From assembly GCA_003448835.1 (NCBI GenBank), contig DLXM01000153.1, positions 1 through 6,303 on the forward strand: a stretch of 6,303 nucleotides of DNA, in the 5' to 3' direction. The position numbers were made by a program, and so were the translations under genes. The notes beneath the pieces are model-generated. The model had not been told where the DNA came from and made no database searches. It saw only the letters and a list, made by a program, of their open reading frames with translations. The stretch comes from Bacteroidota bacterium. Lineage in GTDB: Bacteria; Bacteroidota; Rhodothermia; Balneolales; HLUCCA01. This document shows positions 1 through 6,303 of the stretch, piece by piece; the first letter of the stretch is position 1, and the number at the start of each line of letters is the position of its first letter.

Positions 1-1924
1 AGTTCCGAATACTTTGTGATTCTGGATTAAATCGGGAAACTCCATTATTTGAGCTCAACCAAAGGTTTCCAAACTCATCAGGTTGGATTGCAAAAACCAC
101 ATTACTCGGTAATCCATCAGCTATCATAAAAATCTCGACTTCGCCGGTAGATTTATTAAATTTATTGAGCCCGCCCCCAAAGGTGCCTAGCCATAAATAA
201 TCTTTACCATCATCATAAATTGACAAAATTTGGTTCGAACTGATTGTCGTTCTGTCGAGCGAATTCGATAAATAATGGGTGAATGTATTCGTCTTTCGAT
301 CAAATTTATTTAACCCGTACCAAGTTCCAATCCAATACACATCATCAGAATCTTCAACAAACGCCAATGATTGCAAGCTACTATTACTGAGTGAATTTGG
401 ATTATTAGCATCGTGTTGAAAATTGGTGAATGTGCCTGAGTAAGGATCCATCAAACTCAACCCATTTTCGGTGCCAATCCAGTAATTTCCCTTTGAATCT
501 TTTGTTACAAACTGAATTCGATCATCGGCTATACTGGACTCATCACCTGGAATTGGTTTAAAATTAGTAAAACTACCAGAACTGGCGTTGTAATAATTGA
601 GTCCTCCACCCCATGTTCCAATCCATACATTACCATTAGATTCTTTTTGAAATGAGGTAACACCATTATTTGAAAGTGAATTAGAATTCTGCGGATTATG
701 GGTTATTTTTCGAAGCACTTGCATAGAATTCAGATCCATGATACTGATTCCACCTCCTTGCAGACCAACCCAAAGCGTATTATCGTCATATTGCATTACA
801 CTTCTAACAATCGGTAAATCTAGTCCACCCGGGGCATTCGGATCTGGATTTACATGCATAAAATTAACATTACGCGTGATTTTCTGGACCCCACCGTTTT
901 CATTACCTACCCACATTGTCCCGAATTCATCCTCATAAATCGTGCGTACCTGATTGTTAATCAAACTACGAACGATTCTGGGTTCAAAAATGAAATGGTG
1001 AACATGCTCGAGATTATTTGCGTGTAGAACTACCAATCCGTCGTCTGTTGCTACCCAAAGCAAATTTGAATCATCGATGTAAAGATCGTATGTGTTTCCA
1101 AAACGGGTAGAATTTGGGGGATACATTAATTCAGGACGAGAAAATTTTCCTGTCTTTGGGTCATACATATTAAGACCACCGGCATATGTTGCTACCCAGA
1201 TTTTTCCCTCTTGATCTTCTTCTATACTTCTGACACTATTAAAACTTAGACGATCGGGATTCTGATATTCGGAAGTATGGTGTGCGATTCGATTGTATTC
1301 AGCATCCAGAACAACAATTCCGGCCATATCTGTACCCACCCAAATTTCCCCATTGGATAATATTTTTATGTCAATTACTGCATAATCAGAGAATCCGGTT
1401 TCATCAGAAATTGGTATAGCAGTGAATTTCTCTGTGTGTACATTGAACTCATAAATTATGCTTCCACTGAATGATGCAATCAGAAGAATATCATCGTTTA
1501 ATGGATGGATTTTTGTGAAATCCAGATAAACTTGTTCATTTTCTGAAACATCATCCGGATAAACATAACGGATGTTTTTAGTGTGTGGTTCAATCTTTGC
1601 GAGTCCGCCGCTATTTAAAGTAGCCCATAATGATCCATCGACATGAGAATAGAGAGAATTAACCGGATTATTCATATCTCTGCGGTCGGCACCGCTTCCG
1701 GTCGGAATTGTGATTACTGAACGGCTATCAAAACGGATAATTCCATTGGATGTTCCGAACCACATAAATCCGGATTTATCCTGAGTAATTGCTGAGATAT
1801 TTCTTTTAATCAGTGTTGGATGCTCAACTCTACTAATTTGAAAATCAGGATGGTCTGCATAGACTAAGATTGGGGCACAGGCACCAAATAAAAAGATGAA
1901 TGTCAAATAAACTCTGACATTCAT
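1..1924 (-). CDS. Reg_prop beta-propeller sensor, N-terminal part, probably a hybrid two-component sensor kinase (partial, 3' end off left edge)
   Basis: The frame is open from ATG at 1924 to the window edge, giving 641 codons without a stop. Residues 1-23 look like a signal peptide (basic N-terminus, hydrophobic FIFLFGACAPIL, cleavage after VYA), so the propellers should lie in the periplasm. The rest is a run of Reg_prop repeats about 47 residues apart, each ending in a W-[VIL]-[GA]-T-like strand and usually a following G-G-[LI]. The strands are near residues 53, 98, 193, 241, 288, 336, 383, 432, 480, 529, 576 and 620, with a degenerate blade without the Trp near 146-160. That makes about 13 blades, so one more should complete the two seven-bladed propellers known from this family. 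Family knowledge predicts a YYY domain, a membrane helix and a histidine kinase with or without REC and AraC domains beyond the edge; a GGDEF or LuxR-type output is possible. The ligand cannot be told, and no polysaccharide-utilisation gene is in view. An in-frame stop at 1979-1981 limits the start; no Shine-Dalgarno is seen. Confidence 0.9.
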   Translation of the reverse strand, partial: MNVRVYLTFIFLFGACAPILVYADHPDFQISRVEHPTLIKRNISAITQDKSGFMWFGTSNGIIRFDSRSVITIPTGSGADRRDMNNPVNSLYSHVDGSLWATLNSGGLAKIEPHTKNIRYVYPDDVSENEQVYLDFTKIHPLNDDILLIASFSGSIIYEFNVHTEKFTAIPISDETGFSDYAVIDIKILSNGEIWVGTDMAGIVVLDAEYNRIAHHTSEYQNPDRLSFNSVRSIEEDQEGKIWVATYAGGLNMYDPKTGKFSRPELMYPPNSTRFGNTYDLYIDDSNLLWVATDDGLVVLHANNLEHVHHFIFEPRIVRSLINNQVRTIYEDEFGTMWVGNENGGVQKITRNVNFMHVNPDPNAPGGLDLPIVRSVMQYDDNTLWVGLQGGGISIMDLNSMQVLRKITHNPQNSNSLSNNGVTSFQKESNGNVWIGTWGGGLNYYNASSGSFTNFKPIPGDESSIADDRIQFVTKDSKGNYWIGTENGLSLMDPYSGTFTNFQHDANNPNSLSNSSLQSLAFVEDSDDVYWIGTWYGLNKFDRKTNTFTHYLSNSLDRTTISSNQILSIYDDGKDYLWLGTFGGGLNKFNKSTGEVEIFMIADGLPSNVVFAIQPDEFGNLWLSSNNGVSRFNPESQSIRN

Positions 1925-1973
1925 CCATTGAGATAAAATTTTATAAAAAAAAGAGATGTCCAAAAAAGTGTCT

Positions 1974-2038
1974 ATAGATCAATATGCATTCAACGTGAAA
2001 CTCAATTAACATTCAGCAATATACGTTGATAGATCTAT
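1974..2038 (-). repeat. Imperfect inverted repeat in the 151-base spacer; terminator-like or leader hairpin
   Basis: Read on the minus strand, an outer 7-bp stem (2038-2032 with 1980-1974, ATAGATC/GATCTAT) and an inner 7-bp stem (2029-2023 with 1996-1990, TCAACGT/ACGTTGA) pair perfectly. They are separated by an asymmetric internal loop of 2 and 9 bases and capped by a 26-base loop. Six bases after the outer stem comes a run of six T (1967-1962). It lies downstream of the DUF6428-like gene and upstream of the propeller sensor gene, so it could be a weak terminator of the former or a structured leader or operator of the latter. The stems are AT-rich and the gap before the U-run is too long for a textbook terminator. 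The rest of the 1925-2075 spacer holds a 12-base AT palindrome at 1933-1944 and no clear promoter. Confidence 0.4.
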
Positions 2039-2075
2039 TTAAGACAATTTAGTACACATTTATGTTAAAATTGAA

Positions 2076-2546
2076 CTAACAACATCCCGAACCTGGTGCG
2101 CAGCATGCTGATGCAGTCTCAAGTTCACGTTCAGCTACAAAGGATTTCTTATCACCAACACCACAATTATCCTTAGCCAGACAGTCTGTTTGTTTTGTAG
2201 TCAGGATGAAAGATTTTCCGTCGAAGTCCAGACCAAATTTACCAATGGTTTCGCCTTGATATTCGACTTCAATTTCATTGTCAATCAAGCCCAGTTTACG
2301 CTCTGAAAGTTCGATGATTTGTATCAGTTTTTCAGGATGCAATCTGTGATTATAATCATTTGCATTCCAAAGTTGAAAATTGATAACTGATTCTGATCTG
2401 AGGGTCCCGCCACAGTCAGTAAATTGTTTATCAATTTTTCCAATTTCAGTAACGTGAAAATGAGTTGGTACTAAATCGCCATTAGGTAATTTGAATTCGA
2501 TAGTTTCTAGTGAACTAAGATGATTTTTGATATCGGATAGTTTCAT
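2076..2546 (-). CDS. DUF6428-like small cysteine-rich protein, function unknown
   Basis: The product is 156 residues, soluble, with no signal peptide or membrane segment. From memory it matches the DUF6428 family of Bacteroidota: it starts MKLSDIKNHL and carries LPNGDLVPTHFHVTE (residues 20-34), a DCGG motif (44-47), FQLWNANDYNHRLHPEKL (57-74), EVEYQGETIGKFGLDFDGK (93-111) and a TDCLAKDNCG motif (120-129). It ends in the Cys-rich tail CCAPGSGCC. The seven cysteines and the HFH pair suggest metal, metalloid or thiol chemistry, but that is inference. I recall family members beside ArsR-type regulators and arsenate-resistance genes; none is in this window. ATG at 2546 is chosen because family homology begins there; the frame opens at TTG 2585, but that would add 13 non-conserved residues. 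No Shine-Dalgarno is seen. The gene lies 87 bases after the alkC-like stop and has its own promoter signal. The stop codon is TAG. Confidence 0.85.
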   Translation of the reverse strand: MKLSDIKNHLSSLETIEFKLPNGDLVPTHFHVTEIGKIDKQFTDCGGTLRSESVINFQLWNANDYNHRLHPEKLIQIIELSERKLGLIDNEIEVEYQGETIGKFGLDFDGKSFILTTKQTDCLAKDNCGVGDKKSFVAERELETASACCAPGSGCC

Positions 2547-2568
2547 GAAGTCATACAATTCGTTAGTG

Positions 2569-2601
2569 TTATTATAATATTGCAATAATACGATAAATCA
2601 A
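2569..2601 (-). promoter_or_regulatory. Candidate promoter with overlapping near-palindromic operator for the DUF6428-like gene
   Basis: On the minus strand a perfect TATAAT lies at 2576-2571, about 24 bases before the ATG at 2546, leaving room for a leader of roughly 18 bases. The best -35-like hexamer is TTGATT at 2601-2596, with a rather long 19-base spacer. A 20-base near-palindrome spans 2569-2588: arms TTATT and AATAA flank a central AATATT, and 8 of 10 base pairs are symmetric. It covers the -10 box and part of the spacer, the position where ArsR/SmtB-type repressors usually bind. The regulator is not in the window. AT-rich DNA gives chance palindromes easily, and the sigma factor preference of this organism is unknown. 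Confidence 0.4.
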
Positions 2602-2633
2602 ATATTAAGTTCAAGTTTTATTTTAAGAATAAA

Positions 2634-3749
2634 TCATTTGTGCAGCTTAAACGATCCAATCGGCATAATCTTGCCATTTATGAGAGCATCTACCTGATGA
2701 GAACCAGGATAATGGGTACGTGTTGTCATCTCAACAAGTGAAACTTTTTTACTGAGTTGTATCAATCTTCCCGGATCCAATTCAATCTGTTTCAACTTAA
2801 ATACCTTCGGATTACTTTTCCCATTCGCTTTGATATAATGAATCCGAAAATCAACCAGGATGGATTGTACCCTCTGACCTACATTCTTAATTGAAAAATT
2901 AATTGTTATTGAATTTCCCACATGTACTTCAGAAGGTGTTATCGCAGCATTCGTTATTTCAATGTTCGGTTGTTCCCCAAAACTCATAATATCCAACGCT
3001 TCCGGATCGCAATTTTTAACTGCTACCCTAAGTGCATGGCGAATTAATTTCCGTCGATTTTCATCTGCATCAACCATCCATCTTCTGGCAGTTCGAAACA
3101 GTAAATCCGGATTATCTTTACCAATGTCATTCAGATTATTTGCAACCGAGCGTCTCACATATTCACTTTCATCATCTTTGAGTCGCTCCAGTAATTCCAA
3201 CACCGGCAACGGATTTTTTTGAAATTTAGGTAAACGTGAAGCCCAGGGTAATCGGGTACGTGTACCTTCAGAAACTAAACGCCTAACATGCTCACTTTGA
3301 TCCGACGTCCACTCACCCAATCGAGCGAGAGTAGCTTCAGTATGTCGTTCTAAAAATGGACGAATACTAAATTCTGCCGTGAAACGCTGTGTTAAAACAT
3401 ATTGTGCTTGCATTGACTCATCAAAATGATCGAGACCGTAAGTAGCCACATAATGAGTGAATGGAAGTAGCATAAACGATGCAATTGGACTGCCAACGGA
3501 TTCCGAATCAGACTTTGTCTCAATTGACTTCAACAAAATGGAAACCGCCTCTGGATATGACTCCGGCAAAAATTCATGTAACGAGTACGTAATTTTTCTA
3601 CCCCGATCCATCAGATTCAATGTTAAAAAATCATCCATCACATGATCTAAAAATCCCTCGGTATCAAACGACGGATACACATCTTTAATTTTTGCAGCAA
3701 TCGTTTGTGGGATTTCCGGTCCGTAATAATTCACCAATGGTTCTGCCAA
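2634..3749 (-). CDS. alkC: AlkC-type DNA alkylation repair glycosylase with HEAT-like repeats and C-terminal Ig-like domain
   Basis: The 371-residue cytoplasmic protein belongs to the AlkC/AlkD HEAT-repeat glycosylases, which remove small cationic N-alkylated bases from DNA without flipping them out and so start base excision repair. The N-terminus (AEPLVNYYGPEIPQTIA) is AlkC-like. Helical repeats fill about residues 1-255 and hold the two strongest family motifs, HVRRLVSEGTRTRLPW at 154-169 and EYVRRSVANNLNDIGKDNP at 196-214, with a conserved-looking Trp at 224. Residues about 262-369 form a beta-rich Ig-like domain ending HYPGSHQVDALINGK, as in the longer AlkC subgroup. I did not assign catalytic residues by alignment. 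The start is TTG at 3749: AGAGGT lies five bases upstream, an in-frame TAG at 3761-3759 blocks any extension, and the conserved N-terminus would be lost if the first ATG (codon 38) were used. It is divergent from the Tricorn gene. The stop codon is TGA. Confidence 0.88.
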   Translation of the reverse strand: MAEPLVNYYGPEIPQTIAAKIKDVYPSFDTEGFLDHVMDDFLTLNLMDRGRKITYSLHEFLPESYPEAVSILLKSIETKSDSESVGSPIASFMLLPFTHYVATYGLDHFDESMQAQYVLTQRFTAEFSIRPFLERHTEATLARLGEWTSDQSEHVRRLVSEGTRTRLPWASRLPKFQKNPLPVLELLERLKDDESEYVRRSVANNLNDIGKDNPDLLFRTARRWMVDADENRRKLIRHALRVAVKNCDPEALDIMSFGEQPNIEITNAAITPSEVHVGNSITINFSIKNVGQRVQSILVDFRIHYIKANGKSNPKVFKLKQIELDPGRLIQLSKKVSLVEMTTRTHYPGSHQVDALINGKIMPIGSFKLHK

Positions 3750-3887
3750 AACTAACCTCTAAATTTTTTCTTTGAATCAATTTGTTAAAGTGTACAAAAC
3801 CTATTGTATGGAAACACGTAATGATTTCCAATTTTCCGGATGTACGTTATATTGAAGTACGAAATTTATTCACTAACACTCGGTCTT
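3750..3887. promoter_or_regulatory. Divergent intergenic region between alkC-like and Tricorn genes
   Basis: This 138-base region must hold the promoters of both divergent genes. For the plus strand, TATATT at 3848-3853 with TTTCCA at 3825-3830 (17-base spacing) is a weak sigma-70-like pair. For the minus strand I see no convincing -35/-10 pair. A perfect 6-bp inverted repeat TGGAAA/TTTCCA (3809-3814 and 3825-3830, 10-base gap) could be an operator or chance. GTACG is repeated at 3842 and 3857. No Shine-Dalgarno precedes the Tricorn start. Confidence 0.4.
3755..3760 (-). promoter_or_regulatory. Shine-Dalgarno site of the alkC-like gene
   Basis: AGAGGT on the minus strand sits five bases before the TTG start at 3749. 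It decides the start, because no ATG is available before codon 38 and a stop lies in frame just upstream. It is the only clear Shine-Dalgarno among the four genes. Confidence 0.7.
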
Positions 3888-6303
3888 ATGTCAAAATTTA
3901 AACTCCATTCTGTTGCTACAGCATTTGTTTTAATTGCTGTGTCATTTGCTCATGCACAGTCAACAACTCCCTATTTTACAAGCACTCCAACACCAACACC
4001 GGACGGTGAATTCATTATTTTCAGCTACGAAACGGATCTTTGGAAAGTTCCAACCTCGGGAGGTCAAGCAACAAGAATCACGGCTATGGATGGCATTGAA
4101 ACTCGTCCGTCGATTTCGCCTGATGGCAACTGGTTAGCTTTTTCATCCAATCAATATGGTAATATGGATGTGTATATTATGCCACTGAATGGTGGTGAAA
4201 TCCGCCAGCTTACCTGGCATCAAGCAGCCGACGAAGTCGAAAGTTGGTCATGGGATTCCACTACAATATATTTTACATCCAACCGTGAAAATTCATTCAG
4301 TACATGGTCGGTCAGTTCTACAGGGGGTACACCTCAGCGCTTGTTCAATCATTATCATGTTACTGACCACAATCTGGTCGCTCATCCGGACGGTTCATTT
4401 TTATTTAATACATCCTGGGAAAGCAAAAATCAGGCACATAGAAAGCGTTATCGTGGTGCCTTTGCTCCTCAACTCGAATCATGGAATCCACAAACGAACA
4501 CCTATAGTGTTCTGACTACTTATGATGGTAAAGATATGTGGCCAACCATCGATCAAAATGGCGGTGTTTATTTCATATCGGATGAAGCGAATGGCGAGTA
4601 CAATCTTTACCGGTTAAAAGATGGTAATAAAGAACAACTCACATCCTTTGACACCTCGATCAAAAATCCACGTGTTAGTGCAGATGGATCCGTTGTTGTG
4701 TTCTCACGTGATTATCAGATTTGGGCGTACCACACTGAATCGAACGAGGCAAGGAAAGTGGATTTCAGTGTTTTTGGAAACTCTACGCTTGAGAAAGAAC
4801 AAGATTTTAAAGTACCTGGTAATATTTCTGGATTGGATGTATCACCAGATAAAAAGAAACTGGCATTCATATCACGAGGTGAATTATTTATTTCTGATGC
4901 CGATGGAAAGTTTGTCCGCCAACTAAAAACACGAACAGATGGTCGGGTTATGGAGGTTAGTTGGCTAAGTGATAACAAAACTTTGTTATTCAGCCAGACT
5001 TGGAATGGGTATCAAAATTGGTTCACAATTGATGCTGAAAAAATGGGTGCAGAAGTGCAGCGTACATCAGATATGCAAAATAATAGGTCGTTGGCGTTGA
5101 ATTCAGACCGGACAAAAGCTGTTTATTTAAGTGGAAGAAATGAAATCAGAGTCATGGATTTGAATAATTTTAGTAGTTCAACAGTGGTTGAAGATGAAAT
5201 TTGGGATATTTTTTCCTCGGCACCTTCTTTTTCGCCCGATGGACGATACATTTTATATGCAGCGTTTCGCAATTTTGAGCAAGACATTTTTGTCCATGAA
5301 ATTGCATCAAAAAAAACAATCCAGATAACTGAAACGTATGTATCTGAAGCGAATCCGGTTTGGTCGCCGGATGGGAAATACATTTACTTCCAAACTAACC
5401 GAACACAACCCAACTATCCGGGTGGGGGGAGAGATGCAGATATTTATCGAATAGCACTGGATAACATTCAAACAGAATTTAAATCTGATCGGGTTTCAAA
5501 ATTGTTTGTTAATGAGCCGGAAGAAGAAAAAAAGGACGACAAAAAGAAAGAAGCGGACAAATCTACAGAGCCTAAAAATCAGGTAGTAATTAATCCGGTT
5601 GGACTCAAAGATCGTTGGGAACAAGTTGGTGTGTCGTTTGGAATGCAATTGAATCCATTTGTTTTTAAGGATGGCGACAAAACCTATGTCTTGTACCGTT
5701 CAAATCACGATGAGGGACAGTCTTCGTGGTGGAAAACTGTATTTGAACCATTCGAATCACCAAAAACTGAGATCATAAAAGGCACTCAAATGTCGTCGAG
5801 TGGAATAGTTCAAGTGGATGGATCCCATTGGGTAATTATGGGTGGAAATATCCATAAAATGAATATTTCAGCGGGTACTGTTGAGAAATTAGACGTCACA
5901 CACACGTTTAGACGAAACATCCGCGATGAATTCAATCAGATGTTCGATGAGCTTTGGGCGAATTTTGAGGTTAATTTTTATAGTGATGATTTCCATGGTT
6001 TAGATTGGAAAGAAGTTCGTAATCGGTATAGTGCGTTTTTACCACATGTACGTACTAGAGCTGACTTACGAGAAATGAAAAACGATATGTTGGGTGAAGT
6101 AAATAGTTCACATGTCGGATTCTCGTCTTCGGGTGATGAAGAAAATATTTTTCATGGATCGATGACGATGTCAACGGGTATCATTTTTGATGCGCAAAAT
6201 CCATATCGGGTTCAGCGATTAGTATATGGTTCGCCAGCATTTAAGGCTGCTGTGAAGGTCCAGCCGGGCGATGAATTAATAAAAGTGAATGGCAAGGATG
6301 TGA
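3888..6303 (+). CDS. Exported Tricorn protease homologue, N-terminal 805 residues (partial, 3' end off right edge)
   Basis: The frame is open from ATG at 3888 to the edge. Residues 1-23 are a signal peptide (MSKFK, hydrophobic VATAFVLIAVSFAHA, cleavage before QS), so it acts outside the cytoplasm, unlike archaeal Tricorn. Residues about 28-540 contain WD40/PD40-like blades with SPDG-type turns (near 38, 77, 319, 449 and 493), the propeller region that in Tricorn gates peptide access. Residues 543-564 are a Glu/Lys/Asp-rich linker; a second beta-rich segment follows to about 670. From about 675 comes the C1 domain (RRNIRDEFNQMFDELWANF), with GEVNSSHVGF at 736-745 whose His742 matches the Tricorn catalytic His by motif and position. 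A PDZ domain begins about 764 (SPAFKAAVKVQPGDELIKVNGKDV). The C2 domain with the catalytic Ser and Glu lies beyond the edge, so activity cannot be judged. Its role is probably degradation of peptides to short products. A second in-frame ATG at 3840 would add 16 residues and bury the signal peptide, so 3888 is preferred. Confidence 0.93.
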   Translation, partial: MSKFKLHSVATAFVLIAVSFAHAQSTTPYFTSTPTPTPDGEFIIFSYETDLWKVPTSGGQATRITAMDGIETRPSISPDGNWLAFSSNQYGNMDVYIMPLNGGEIRQLTWHQAADEVESWSWDSTTIYFTSNRENSFSTWSVSSTGGTPQRLFNHYHVTDHNLVAHPDGSFLFNTSWESKNQAHRKRYRGAFAPQLESWNPQTNTYSVLTTYDGKDMWPTIDQNGGVYFISDEANGEYNLYRLKDGNKEQLTSFDTSIKNPRVSADGSVVVFSRDYQIWAYHTESNEARKVDFSVFGNSTLEKEQDFKVPGNISGLDVSPDKKKLAFISRGELFISDADGKFVRQLKTRTDGRVMEVSWLSDNKTLLFSQTWNGYQNWFTIDAEKMGAEVQRTSDMQNNRSLALNSDRTKAVYLSGRNEIRVMDLNNFSSSTVVEDEIWDIFSSAPSFSPDGRYILYAAFRNFEQDIFVHEIASKKTIQITETYVSEANPVWSPDGKYIYFQTNRTQPNYPGGGRDADIYRIALDNIQTEFKSDRVSKLFVNEPEEEKKDDKKKEADKSTEPKNQVVINPVGLKDRWEQVGVSFGMQLNPFVFKDGDKTYVLYRSNHDEGQSSWWKTVFEPFESPKTEIIKGTQMSSSGIVQVDGSHWVIMGGNIHKMNISAGTVEKLDVTHTFRRNIRDEFNQMFDELWANFEVNFYSDDFHGLDWKEVRNRYSAFLPHVRTRADLREMKNDMLGEVNSSHVGFSSSGDEENIFHGSMTMSTGIIFDAQNPYRVQRLVYGSPAFKAAVKVQPGDELIKVNGKDV

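Noticed and set aside
738..938. Plus-strand open frame of 66 codons
   Set aside because: It lies antisense inside the propeller sensor gene, whose repeats are unbroken here; its product has no recognisable domain.
2547..2585. Thirteen-residue N-terminal extension of the DUF6428-like protein from TTG at 2585
   Set aside because: Family homology starts at the ATG at 2546, and the extension overlaps the TATAAT box and palindrome.
2617..2633. TTTATT/AATAAA hairpin just after the alkC-like stop as a terminator
   Set aside because: The 6-bp stem is entirely A/T and has no following U-run.
2962..3222. Plus-strand open frame of 86 codons
   Set aside because: It is antisense to the best conserved HEAT motifs of the alkC-like gene and has a low-complexity Ser-rich product.
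3840..3887. Earlier in-frame ATG for the Tricorn gene at 3840
   Set aside because: It would put 16 extra residues before the signal peptide and overlap the likely -10 box; neither ATG has a Shine-Dalgarno, so this is preference, not proof.
4189..4926. Plus-strand frames at 4189-4515 and 4621-4926
   Set aside because: They are alternative frames of the Tricorn gene, whose blade motifs continue through both regions.
4715..5383. Minus-strand frames at 4715-4978 and 5123-5383
   Set aside because: They are antisense shadows of the Tricorn propeller region with no initiation signal or known domain.

Overview
The window carries two partial and two complete protein genes. It has no rRNA, tRNA, CRISPR array or insertion sequence that I can recognise. 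The DNA is AT-rich. The gene families (a Reg_prop sensor of the hybrid two-component type, a DUF6428-like protein, AlkC with an Ig-like tail, and an exported bacterial Tricorn protease) suggest a member of the Bacteroidota/Balneolota/Rhodothermota side of the FCB group. Three of the four genes lack a clear Shine-Dalgarno site, which fits that group. No phylogenetic marker gene is present, so the assignment is tentative.

Layout, left to right. From 1 to 1924, minus strand, lies the N-terminal part of a secreted or periplasmic sensor made of about 13 Reg_prop beta-propeller blades; it runs off the left edge before its membrane and output domains. From 1925 to 2075 is a spacer with an imperfect inverted repeat followed by a U-run on the minus strand. 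From 2076 to 2546, minus strand, is a small cysteine-rich DUF6428-like protein with its own likely promoter, in which a near-palindrome overlaps the -10 box. From 2634 to 3749, minus strand, is an AlkC-type DNA alkylation repair glycosylase that starts with TTG behind a good Shine-Dalgarno site. From 3750 to 3887 is a divergent intergenic region. From 3888 to the right edge, plus strand, is the first 805 codons of an exported Tricorn protease homologue, cut off in its PDZ domain before the catalytic serine.

The three minus-strand genes are co-oriented, but the gaps (87 and 151 bases), the separate promoter signal and the hairpin suggest they are not one tight operon. No shared pathway is evident: DNA alkylation repair, possible metalloid-related function, environmental sensing and periplasmic or envelope peptide degradation look like neighbours rather than one machine. 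The least described parts are the DUF6428-like gene with its candidate operator and the structured spacer downstream of it. I see no convincing new multi-gene system here.
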